Below, piece after piece: positions 56,823-64,000 of a DNA stretch of 64,000 nucleotides. The stretch covers positions 1 through 64,000 of the forward strand of contig NZ_FOPZ01000005.1 of NCBI RefSeq assembly GCF_900113615.1, given 5' to 3'. This DNA is from Halorubrum aquaticum (lineage in GTDB: Archaea > Halobacteriota > Halobacteria > Halobacteriales > Haloferacaceae). The number at the start of each line of letters is the position of its first letter. Positions within the stretch are counted from its first letter, which is position 1. The notes beneath the pieces are model-generated. The model saw only the letters and a program-made list of their open reading frames with translations, had not been told where the DNA came from and did no database searches. The position numbers and the translations under genes are program-made.

Positions 56823-57042
56823 TTGTTGTATTCCCCCGGTAAGACGACGTCCACGACACACGCCGTGCGTCTTACGGCCTCGGATCGCCCGACTGCGGGG
56901 ACGTCCCTTCGTCGGACGACGGCTGTAAGACGGTCGTCTTACGCGATTGTAGTCACCGAGCCTACCCTTATAAAATTAACGACGGTCGTAAGACATACTC
57001 GAGAAGCGACGTATACGGCGCCGGATCGCACGTTTTCGGCGT
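56823..57042 (-). promoter_or_regulatory. cdrS-ftsZ2 promoter with GTAAGAC inverted repeats
   Basis: On the minus strand the box TTTTATAAG lies at 56966-56974 and predicts transcription start near 56942. The 18-bp inverted repeat GTAAGAC-GGTC-GTCTTAC is at 56925-56942, on top of that start. More copies of the heptamer occur at 56839-56845, 56869-56875 and 56988-56994, and one inside cdrL at 57254-57260. The 5' untranslated region would be about 120 nt, unlike the leaderless genes around it. Confidence 0.65.
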
Positions 57043-57636
57043 TTATCGGTCCTTCAACACGTCCGCAGCGGGGGTCCGCCGCCCGCAACCGGGGCAGAAC
57101 GCCCAGTCCGTTCGGACCTCGTCGCCACACTCACAGAACGCGCGATGGGACTGTTTCTCACCACAGTTCGGGCAGTATACGTGGTCTTCCGGGACGTTTT
57201 CGCCACATCCGCCGCAGGCGTTTTCGCCCGTTTGCACCCCGCGATCGGGGCGTGTCTTACGCGTATCCGCCCCCGTCCCCGCTTCCGTCTCCCGTGTCAC
57301 ACGCACGTCGTCGTCCGCGGCCCCAGGGGCGTCGAGCGTGACGTTTACGTTGATCTCGCCCGGCGTAGACGGCGTATACGCGTCGTCGGGACGACGTCGA
57401 CCCGCGCCTCCGAGGCGATCGTCCAACGCCGCGTCGAGCCGGTCGTCGATCAGGTCGTCGATCCGTTCCGAGAGGGCGGCGTCCACGCTCCCGTCCGAGC
57501 CAAGGGACTCGGTCGCCTCCGTGACCCCGTCGAGGTGTGCGCGGAGCGCCTCGCGCATCACCTCGCTTTTGGAGGCCTCACACGCTTCCAGCCGTTCGAC
57601 GAGGTCGTCGTCGGCCCGGAACGTGATCTTGCTCAT
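57043..57636 (-). CDS. cdrL: Ribbon-helix-helix and double zinc-ribbon regulator CdrL
   Basis: A 197-residue protein with an N-terminal ribbon-helix-helix domain (MSKITFRADDDLVERLEACE, KSEVMREALRAHL), an acidic/coiled linker (50-80) and two C-terminal zinc ribbons: C141, C144, C155, C158 and C168, C170, C181, C184. This layout and the position upstream of cdrS-ftsZ2 match CdrL, the long cell-division regulator reported to bind the cdrS-ftsZ2 promoter. Its own promoter is an AAATACTT box about 30 nt upstream. Confidence 0.9.
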   Translation of the reverse strand: MSKITFRADDDLVERLEACEASKSEVMREALRAHLDGVTEATESLGSDGSVDAALSERIDDLIDDRLDAALDDRLGGAGRRRPDDAYTPSTPGEINVNVTLDAPGAADDDVRVTRETEAGTGADTRKTRPDRGVQTGENACGGCGENVPEDHVYCPNCGEKQSHRAFCECGDEVRTDWAFCPGCGRRTPAADVLKDR

Positions 57637-57820
57637 CGGCTACCGATTACGATGGCGGGTACAAGTATTTTCCTCCCCGTCCGACGGACGACGGACGTGC
57701 GTCGTCCCGCCGTCCTCCGTGGATCTCGTTCTCGCCTTCCCTCGAAGTTCGTCGGTCCCTCGGACGACCCGACGGCTCCAGCGTCCGACCGTACTTCGGT
57801 TCCCGTCGAGCCCCATGCGG

Positions 57821-57853
57821 TGTGGTCACACGTGTGTCTGACACAGGTTTATA
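57821..57853 (+). promoter_or_regulatory. smc operon promoter with tandem palindromes
   Basis: A GGTTTATAC box (57846-57854) lies about 29 nt before the ATG at 57880. Two short palindromes, TGTGGTCACA (57821-57830) and GTGTCTGACAC (57834-57844), abut it on the upstream side, covering the BRE. Confidence 0.6.
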
Positions 57854-57879
57854 CGCCCCGCGCGGGCATACGTGAGTAC

Positions 57880-58338
57880 ATGAGCAACCGCGTCGAGGAC
57901 CTCGAACGGCAGGTCGCGGAGCTGCAGGCGGCGGTCAACGGGCTCACCGAGGAGCTCGTGGAGATGAAAGAGCGCGTCCGACAGCTCGAGGACGCCCAGG
58001 AGGTGGCGGTCGACGCGGAGGCGGAGGCCGCCGCGGCCGCCTCCCCCGAGGAATCGACGTCCGACGCGTCGGACGCGTCCGACGCATCCACGCCGACCGG
58101 CGGCGAACGCCGGACGCACTCCGACGACCACGTCGAGGTCGTCGAGCGGACCGGCGGACCGTCGACCGAGGGAACGTCGGCCATCGACGAAACCGTCGAC
58201 GCGAACGGCGACTCGCCCGACGACGAGGAACCCGCACCCGAGACGGCGACGTCCGACGCCGAGGCGACCGCGGCCGACGCGGACGGGGACGACGCCGAGG
58301 ACGGGGAGTCCGACGACAGCGACATCATCGTCGCGTAA
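57880..58338 (+). CDS. Coiled-coil protein encoded upstream of smc
   Basis: A 152-residue protein. The first 40 residues form a heptad coiled coil (EDLERQVAELQAAVNGLTEE, then EMKERVRQLED). The rest is an acidic disordered tail ending DSDIIVA. Position 20 bp upstream of smc and shared promoter suggest a role with the SMC complex, by context only. The haloarchaeal relatives are uncharacterised as far as I know. The start is fixed by the TATA box. Confidence 0.75.
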   Translation: MSNRVEDLERQVAELQAAVNGLTEELVEMKERVRQLEDAQEVAVDAEAEAAAAASPEESTSDASDASDASTPTGGERRTHSDDHVEVVERTGGPSTEGTSAIDETVDANGDSPDDEEPAPETATSDAEATAADADGDDAEDGESDDSDIIVA

Positions 58339-58358
58339 GCCGGCGTCCGTATCCCGCC

Positions 58359-61300
58359 ATGCACATCACTGAAGTAGTCCTGGACGGTTTCAAGAGCTTC
58401 GGGCGGACCACGAGGATCCCCTTCTACGAGGACTTCACGGTCGTCACGGGGCCGAACGGCTCCGGGAAGTCGAACATCATCGACGGGGTCCTGTTCGCGC
58501 TCGGGCTCGCTCGTACCCGCGGGATCAGAGCCAAGAAGCTCACCGACCTCATCTACAACCCCGGCCACGACGACGGCGAGGCGAGCGGCGGTCCGAAGGA
58601 GGCGTCCGTCACGGTCGTGTTGTCCAACGAGGACGGGACGCTCGACCGTTCGCAGGTCGTCTCGGCGGCCGGCTCCGAGAACGTCGGCGACGTCTCGGAG
58701 ATCACGATCAAGCGGCGGGTCAAGGAGACCGAGGACAACTACTACTCGTACTACTACCTCAACGGGCGGTCGGTGAACCTCTCCGACGTCCGCGATCTGC
58801 TCGCGGCCGCCGGCGTCACGCCCGAGGGCTACAACGTCGTCATGCAGGGCGACGTGACCGAGATCATCAACATGACCCCCTACCAGCGGCGGGGGATCGT
58901 CGACGAGATCGCGGGCGTCGCGGAGTTCGACGAGAAGAAGGAGGCCGCCTTCGAGGAGCTGGACACGGTGAAAGACCGGATCGGCGAGGCCGACCTCCGG
59001 ATCGAGGAGAAGGAGGAGCGGCTCGATCAGCTCTCCGAGGAGCGCGAGACCGCGCTCGAGTACCAGTCGCTCCGCGAGGAGGTCGAGCAGTATCGAGGCT
59101 ACCGGAAGGCCTCGGAACTGGAGGACAAACGCGACTCGTTCGCCGAGGTCGAACGCGAGATCGACGATGCCGAGGCGGAACTCGAGGAACTCCGCGTCGA
59201 ACTCGACACCAGACAGGGGACGCTCACCCGCCTCGAGGAGGACTTAGCCGACCTCAATCACGAGATCGAGACCAAAGGCGAGGACGAACAGATCGCGATC
59301 CGCTCGGAGATCGAGGAGATCAAAGGCGAGATATCCCGGCTCGAGGGGAAGATCGAGGCGGCCGAGGAACGCGCCGCGGACGCCGAGACCGAACGACGGA
59401 ACGCGTTCGTCCAGATCGACCGCAAACAGGAGACGATAGACGACCTCGAGTCGGAGATCCGCGAGACGAAAGTCGAGAAGGCGTCGCTCAAATCCGAGCT
59501 CGCGACGAAGCGCTCGGAACTGGCGGACGTGGAGGCCGAGATCGAGGGCGCCGACACGGAGTTCGACGAGCTGAAGGCCGAACTCGGCGAGAAGAAGGAA
59601 CGGCTCGAGTCGCTCCGCGAGGAGAAACACCGAAACCAGCGCGAGAAGGACCGGCTGCTCGACGAGGCACGCCGGCGATCGAACGCGGTCGAGGAGGCCC
59701 GTGCGGACCTCGAGGCGGCCCGCGAGGAGGTCCCCGATCTGAACGCGCGGATCTCGGAGCTCCACAGCGAGCTCGACAAGGCCGAGCGGAACGAATCGAA
59801 GATCGAGGACGTCGTCGCCGACCTGTTCGCCGAGAAGGCGGAGCGGAAAGAGGAGTTGGAGGCGATCGAGGACGACCTCCGCGAGAAGCAGAACGAGTAC
59901 GCGAAGCTGGAGGCGGCCGCGAGCGAGCGCGGCGACACCTCCTGGCCGCGGGCGGTCACCGAGGTGAAGAACGGCGGCATCGACGGCGTTCACGGCGCGG
60001 TCGGCGAGCTCGGCTCCGTCGAGGCCGAGTACGCCGAGGCGTGTGAGACGGCCGCCGGCGGACGTCTGGCGAACGTCGTCGTCGACGACGACGGCGTCGG
60101 ATCGACGTGTATCGACTACCTCAAGCAGCGGAACGCGGGTCGGGCGACGTTCCTCCCGATCACGAAGATGGACGACCGGAGCCTCCCGCGGAAGCCCTCG
60201 CTTCCCGGCGTCGTCGACTTCGCGCGGAACCTCGTCGAGTACGACTCGCGATACGAGTCGATATTCTCGTACGTGCTCGGGTCGACGCTCGTCGTCGAGG
60301 ACATGGCGACCGCCCGCGAGCTGATGGGCGACTACCGGATGGTCACCCTCGAGGGCGACCTCGTGGAGAAGTCCGGCGCGATGACCGGCGGCTCCGGCGG
60401 CGGCTCCCGGTACGCGTTCACGAAGTCCGGCGGCGGCAAGCTCGAGCGGCTCGCCGCGGAGATCGGCGATCTGGAGGACGACCGGCGGGAGCTCGAGTCC
60501 GAGATCGACGACCTCGACGGCGACATCGAGGACGCCCGCGAGCGGAAGGCGGACGCCGCCGACCGCGTCCGGTCGCTGGAGGGCGACATCGAGCGCGCCG
60601 AGGAGGAGTTGGCGGGAACCGAAGACCGGATCGAGGAGTTGGAGGGGAGACTCGAGGAGCTCCGTGCGGAGCGCGAGACGGTCGACGAGGAGATGAGCGG
60701 GATCGACGGGACGCTCGACGCGCTCGACTCGGACATTGACCGGATCGAGGCCGACGTCGAGGAGATCGAGACGGAGCTCGCCGACTCGCGGATCCCGGAG
60801 CTCTCGGAGAGGGCCGACGGGATCCGCGAGGAGATCGACGCGCTGGAGGGGAAGATGGACGACCTCGACGCCCGGAAAAACGAGCTGGAGCTCGAGAAGG
60901 AGTACGCCGAGGACGCGGTCGACGACCTCCACGACACCGTCGAGGAGGCACAGAACCGAAAGAGCGAGGCGGAGGAGGCGATCGCCGAACACGAGGAGGC
61001 CATCGACGGGAAGGAGGAGACGCTGGAGGCCAAACGCGAGTCGATCGCGGAGCTCGAAGCGGAGATCGCGGATCTGAAGGAGGACCGCGAGGCGCTTCGC
61101 GAGGAGATCCGGGAGGCGACCTGGAAACGCGACGAACAGCGCTCGCTCGTCGCCGACGCGGAGTCCGAGCTCTCGGACCTCACGGACCGCCGGGACCGCT
61201 TGGAGTGGGAGATCGACGAGCTGGAGTCGCAGGTCGGCGAGTACGACCCGGAGGAGGTCCCCGACATCGACGAGGTCGAGTCGCGGATCGAGGAGTTGGA

Positions 61301-61949
61301 GTCCGAGATGGAGGCGTTGGAGCCGGTCAACATGCTCGCGATCGACGAGTACGACGAGGTCGAGGCCGAACTCGAGACGCTCCAGGAGCGCCGGGACGTG
61401 CTCGCGGAGGAGCGCGACGCGATCACGGAGCGGATCGAGGGATACGAGGCCGAGAAGAAGGCGACGTTCATGGAGACGTTCGAGTCGATAAACGACCACT
61501 TCCGGGACATCTTCTCGCGGCTGTCGGCCGGCAGCGGCGAGCTCCTCCTGGAGAATCCCGAGGACCCCTTCGAGGAGGGGCTGACGATGAAGGCACAGCC
61601 GGCGGACAAGCCGGTCCAGCGGCTCGAGGCGATGAGCGGCGGCGAGAAGTCGCTGACCGCCCTCTCGTTCATCTTCGCGGTCCAGCGGCACAACCCCGCC
61701 CCGTTCTACGCGCTCGACGAGATCGACGCCTTCCTCGACGCGGTCAACGCCGAGCGGGTCGGCGAGATGATAGAGGAGTTGGCCGCGGAGGCGCAGTTCG
61801 TCGTGGTCGGCCACCGCTCGGCGCTTCTGGAGCGTTCGGACCGTGCCATCGGCGTCACGATGCAGGGCGACAACCTCTCGGCCGTGACCGGGATGCGGTT
61901 CGGCGACGACGACGGCGACGAGGAGCCGGAGGTGACCGCGGATGACTGA
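58359..61949 (+). CDS. smc: Chromosome segregation protein SMC
   Basis: The 1196-residue ATPase shapes and segregates chromosomes. The N-terminal head has Walker A GPNGSGKSN (31-39) and the QGDVTEIINM helix. Long coiled coils flank the hinge at about 530-670 (DGVHGAVGELGSVE through MTGGSGGGSRYA). The C-terminal head has signature SGGEKSLTAL from 1093 and Walker B FYALDEIDAFLD at 1116-1127. Full length for archaeal SMC. Its last 8 nt overlap scpA. Confidence 0.97.
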   Translation: MHITEVVLDGFKSFGRTTRIPFYEDFTVVTGPNGSGKSNIIDGVLFALGLARTRGIRAKKLTDLIYNPGHDDGEASGGPKEASVTVVLSNEDGTLDRSQVVSAAGSENVGDVSEITIKRRVKETEDNYYSYYYLNGRSVNLSDVRDLLAAAGVTPEGYNVVMQGDVTEIINMTPYQRRGIVDEIAGVAEFDEKKEAAFEELDTVKDRIGEADLRIEEKEERLDQLSEERETALEYQSLREEVEQYRGYRKASELEDKRDSFAEVEREIDDAEAELEELRVELDTRQGTLTRLEEDLADLNHEIETKGEDEQIAIRSEIEEIKGEISRLEGKIEAAEERAADAETERRNAFVQIDRKQETIDDLESEIRETKVEKASLKSELATKRSELADVEAEIEGADTEFDELKAELGEKKERLESLREEKHRNQREKDRLLDEARRRSNAVEEARADLEAAREEVPDLNARISELHSELDKAERNESKIEDVVADLFAEKAERKEELEAIEDDLREKQNEYAKLEAAASERGDTSWPRAVTEVKNGGIDGVHGAVGELGSVEAEYAEACETAAGGRLANVVVDDDGVGSTCIDYLKQRNAGRATFLPITKMDDRSLPRKPSLPGVVDFARNLVEYDSRYESIFSYVLGSTLVVEDMATARELMGDYRMVTLEGDLVEKSGAMTGGSGGGSRYAFTKSGGGKLERLAAEIGDLEDDRRELESEIDDLDGDIEDARERKADAADRVRSLEGDIERAEEELAGTEDRIEELEGRLEELRAERETVDEEMSGIDGTLDALDSDIDRIEADVEEIETELADSRIPELSERADGIREEIDALEGKMDDLDARKNELELEKEYAEDAVDDLHDTVEEAQNRKSEAEEAIAEHEEAIDGKEETLEAKRESIAELEAEIADLKEDREALREEIREATWKRDEQRSLVADAESELSDLTDRRDRLEWEIDELESQVGEYDPEEVPDIDEVESRIEELESEMEALEPVNMLAIDEYDEVEAELETLQERRDVLAEERDAITERIEGYEAEKKATFMETFESINDHFRDIFSRLSAGSGELLLENPEDPFEEGLTMKAQPADKPVQRLEAMSGGEKSLTALSFIFAVQRHNPAPFYALDEIDAFLDAVNAERVGEMIEELAAEAQFVVVGHRSALLERSDRAIGVTMQGDNLSAVTGMRFGDDDGDEEPEVTADD

Positions 61950-62937
61950 CGACGGCTCGGCCGACGCCGGGGCGGGCGGCGGCGTGCCCGACCTGGACCT
62001 GACGAGCGAGCGCGACGGCGCGACCCCGGCGTTCGGAGGCGAGGACGGCGATGACGGCGATGACGACGCCGCCTCCGACGCCGCCGACTCCGCTTCCGCC
62101 TCCGCGGCCGCCGTCGACGCCGATCCCGCGTCCGACCCCGACGAGGACGAGGTCGAGCCGGTCGAGCTCCTCGTCCAGCTCGCCGAGGAGGGGGAGATCG
62201 AGCCGTGGGACATCGACATCGTCCGGGTGACCGACGCCTTCCTCGAGAAGCTCGACGAGACCGACCTCCGGACGACGGGGCGTGCGCTGTTCTACGCGAG
62301 CGTCCTGCTCCGGATGAAGAGCGACGGGATGTTGGACGACGACGACGAGGACGACGAGCCCGAGGCGGAGCCGTGGGAGCTGGCGATGGAGGGCGGCGCG
62401 GCCGACCCCGCCGACCCGGAGTTCGACCCGATCGAGAAGCTGGAGGCCGAGATGGACCGCCGGCTCGACCGCAAGAACACCCGGGGGTCACCGGAGACGC
62501 TGGACGAGCTGGTCCGCGAGCTACGCGAGGCCGAGCGCGACTCGTGGTGGAAGGACTCCCGCGAGTACGACACGAGCGAGTCGCCGACCGGCTACGGTCG
62601 GGGGACCCAGACGCTGGATTACCACGCCGGCGACGAGTTCCGCCGCGACGGCGAGCCGACCGCCGGGGAGGCGACCGACCGCACCCACGACGAGGACATC
62701 GAGGAGGTGATAACGGAGGTGGAAGCCGCCCTCCGCCCGCACTTCGAGGGTGGGCGCGCGGAGGTGCTGTTCGCCGAGGTGGAGTCGTCGGGCGGCCGCC
62801 CGTTCATGACGTTCCTCGCGCTGTTGTTCATGGCCCACCGCGGGAGCGTCAGGCTCCGACAGGACGACCTGTTCGGGGACCTGTGGATCCGGGACCCCGC
62901 GGCGGCGACGGGGGAGACCGAGGCGATCGCGGACTGA
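61942..62937 (+). CDS. scpA: Segregation and condensation protein ScpA
   Basis: The 331-residue kleisin links SMC heads. After an acidic N-terminus (about 1-65) the core starts with VEPVELLVQLAEEGEIEPWDIDIVRVTDAFLEKL, the domain that binds the SMC neck. The middle is linker, and the C-terminal winged-helix (about 250-325) contains FMTFLALLFMAHRGSVRLRQ, the part that binds the SMC head. The overlap with smc implies translational coupling. No scpB is found in the window. Confidence 0.93.
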   Translation: MTDDGSADAGAGGGVPDLDLTSERDGATPAFGGEDGDDGDDDAASDAADSASASAAAVDADPASDPDEDEVEPVELLVQLAEEGEIEPWDIDIVRVTDAFLEKLDETDLRTTGRALFYASVLLRMKSDGMLDDDDEDDEPEAEPWELAMEGGAADPADPEFDPIEKLEAEMDRRLDRKNTRGSPETLDELVRELREAERDSWWKDSREYDTSESPTGYGRGTQTLDYHAGDEFRRDGEPTAGEATDRTHDEDIEEVITEVEAALRPHFEGGRAEVLFAEVESSGGRPFMTFLALLFMAHRGSVRLRQDDLFGDLWIRDPAAATGETEAIAD

Positions 62938-62985
62938 GTCGTCGAGGGGCGCGGTGTCGGGCGCGACGGACGCCCGCTCGCGTCG

Positions 62986-63882
62986 TTACAGGTACTCGCC
63001 GAGCAGCGGCTCGACGCGTTCTCTGGTCTCCTCGGGGATCGCCTCGGTCGGCGTGTTGACCGTTCCTTCGAGCGCGGTGTGCGCGTCGCAAGCGTGGTCC
63101 TCGGGGAGCGTCCGGACCGCCTCCTCGACGGCGGCCTTGATCGCTTCCTGATTCTTTTCGGCGTTCTCGAGGACCTCCTCGAGCGTCACCTCGCTGTCCG
63201 CCTTCCAGACGTCGTAGTCGGTGACGCCCGCGATCGTCGCGTAGGCGATCTCGGCCTCGCGTGCCAGTTTCGCCTCGGGGATCGCGGTCATGCCGACGAC
63301 GTCCCACCCCTGCGACTTGTAGAACTCCGACTCCGCGCGCGTGGAGTACTGCGGCCCCTCGATACAGACGTAGGTGCCGCCCTTGACGACCTGCGTGTCG
63401 CCGTCGTCGTCCTCGCCGCCGTCGCCCTCGCTGCCGACCGCGGACTCCGCGGCCTCGGTCAGGTGATCGACGAGTTCCGGGCTGTACGGGTCCGCGAAGG
63501 GCTGGTGGACGACGACGCCGTCGCCGTAAAACGACAGGTCGCGATGTTTGGTCCGGTCGTAGATCTGGTCGGGGACGACGAGGGTTCCCGGCTCCAGATC
63601 CTCCTTGAGGCTCCCGACCGCGTTCGACGCGAAGACGTGGGTCACGCCCGCTCGCTTCAAGGCGTACATGTTCGCGCGGTACGGGAGGTCGGTTGGGGAC
63701 GCGCCGTGGTTCGAGCCGTGTCGCGGGAGGAACGCGATCTCCCGGCCCGTGTCGGCGAACTCGCCGATCGTGACCGCGTCGCTGGGCTCGCCGTAGGGCG
63801 TGTCGAACTCGACCTCGCGCACGTCGTTCAGGGGGAGCGCCTCGTAGATCCCGCTGCCGCCGATGAAGCCGATGGTGCTCAT
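62986..63882 (-). CDS. mtnP: S-methyl-5'-thioadenosine phosphorylase
   Basis: The 298-residue enzyme cleaves methylthioadenosine with phosphate to give adenine and methylthioribose-1-phosphate, in the methionine/polyamine salvage route. Family segments: IGFIGGSGIYEAL (4-16), FLPRHGSNHGASPTDLPYRANMYAL (phosphate/base site), FASNAVGSL and MTAIPEAKLAREAEI. An acidic insert at about 150-163 (SEGDGGEDDDGD) is unusual in length. A CTATAA box is centred 27 nt before the ATG. Convergent with scpA. Confidence 0.93.
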   Translation of the reverse strand: MSTIGFIGGSGIYEALPLNDVREVEFDTPYGEPSDAVTIGEFADTGREIAFLPRHGSNHGASPTDLPYRANMYALKRAGVTHVFASNAVGSLKEDLEPGTLVVPDQIYDRTKHRDLSFYGDGVVVHQPFADPYSPELVDHLTEAAESAVGSEGDGGEDDDGDTQVVKGGTYVCIEGPQYSTRAESEFYKSQGWDVVGMTAIPEAKLAREAEIAYATIAGVTDYDVWKADSEVTLEEVLENAEKNQEAIKAAVEEAVRTLPEDHACDAHTALEGTVNTPTEAIPEETRERVEPLLGEYL

Positions 63883-63906
63883 ACCCGAGGTCCGGCCGCT
63901 CGCTAC

Positions 63907-63912
63907 TTATAG
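63907..63912 (-). promoter_or_regulatory. TATA box of the MTA phosphorylase gene
   Basis: CTATAA on the minus strand is centred 27 nt before the ATG at 63882, consistent with a leaderless mRNA. The last 90 bases of the window contain no recognised feature. Confidence 0.55.
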
Positions 63913-64000
63913 AACCTGAAGCGGTCCGACGCCGCGGTCCGTCGCCGGCGGGCCGTGACTCGGGATTGAGGCCCGGAACCCGCGATCACGACCGCTCAAA

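Noticed and set aside
59244-62219. A 991-codon minus-strand frame
   Set aside because: It is the antisense of smc and scpA; the Leu/Arg/Asp pattern mirrors the coiled-coil codons. The sense frames have Walker motifs and known families.

Overview
The window is a GC-rich chromosomal segment of a halophilic archaeon (Halobacteria). The evidence is consistent: acidic Asp/Glu-rich proteins, archaeal TATA-type promoters usually 25-30 nt before the start codon (leaderless genes), a Tat-lipobox solute-binding protein, a halocyanin-type cupredoxin, a HalOD1 protein, an archaeal thermosome, pelota, type II GAPDH, NcsA, and the cdrL-cdrS-ftsZ2 and smc-scpA clusters. Composite extragenic repeats near the left end would suit a Halorubrum-like genome, but genus is an inference. 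I see no rRNA, CRISPR array, transposase or prophage, and one tRNA gene (Ser-GGA).

Layout. 0-11 kb: an NADP-dependent reductase, a GNAT enzyme coupled to an archaeal ornithine cyclodeaminase (TIGR00300), a site-2 protease, a chemotaxis transducer, an F420 pair (Mer-like oxidoreductase and CofE) and Tsr3, with three copies of a composite repeat between them. 11-15 kb: a Zn/Cd-type P1B ATPase and two unknown proteins. 15-23 kb: a complete dipeptide-type ABC transporter operon, divergent from an amidase. 23-28.8 kb: GAPDH, an aminopeptidase-like protein, a beta-propeller protein, a nucleoside-recognition membrane protein, a Cys-rich DCC protein and a HalOD1 protein. 28.8-40.3 kb: an MFS permease, KatG preceded by a translationally coupled 40-codon ORF, an ornithine cyclodeaminase/mu-crystallin enzyme, pelota, membrane proteins, a hydrolase, a thiamine-binding protein and RidA, then tRNA-Ser.

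40.8-43.7 kb holds the most unusual gene: one 964-residue protein joining a degenerate Ser/Thr kinase domain, a twin-arginine/transmembrane segment, a blue-copper (halocyanin-like) domain and a family 1 extracellular solute-binding domain. It is divergent from the thermosome gene.

46-55 kb: a REC-PAS histidine kinase, an alanine dehydrogenase-type enzyme, DHFR, RlmE with a TRAM domain, the B12-binding subunit of methylmalonyl-CoA mutase with MeaB, a hydrolase, a REC-PAS protein, a hotdog thioesterase-like protein and the tRNA thiolase NcsA. 55.4-63.9 kb: the cell-division and chromosome module: ftsZ2, cdrS, cdrL, then divergently a coiled-coil protein, smc and scpA, and finally MTA phosphorylase. 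A GTAAGAC inverted repeat at the cdrS-ftsZ2 promoter and palindromes at the smc promoter suggest regulated expression.

Coordinates and starts come from reading frames, promoter spacing and family knowledge. No database search was run.
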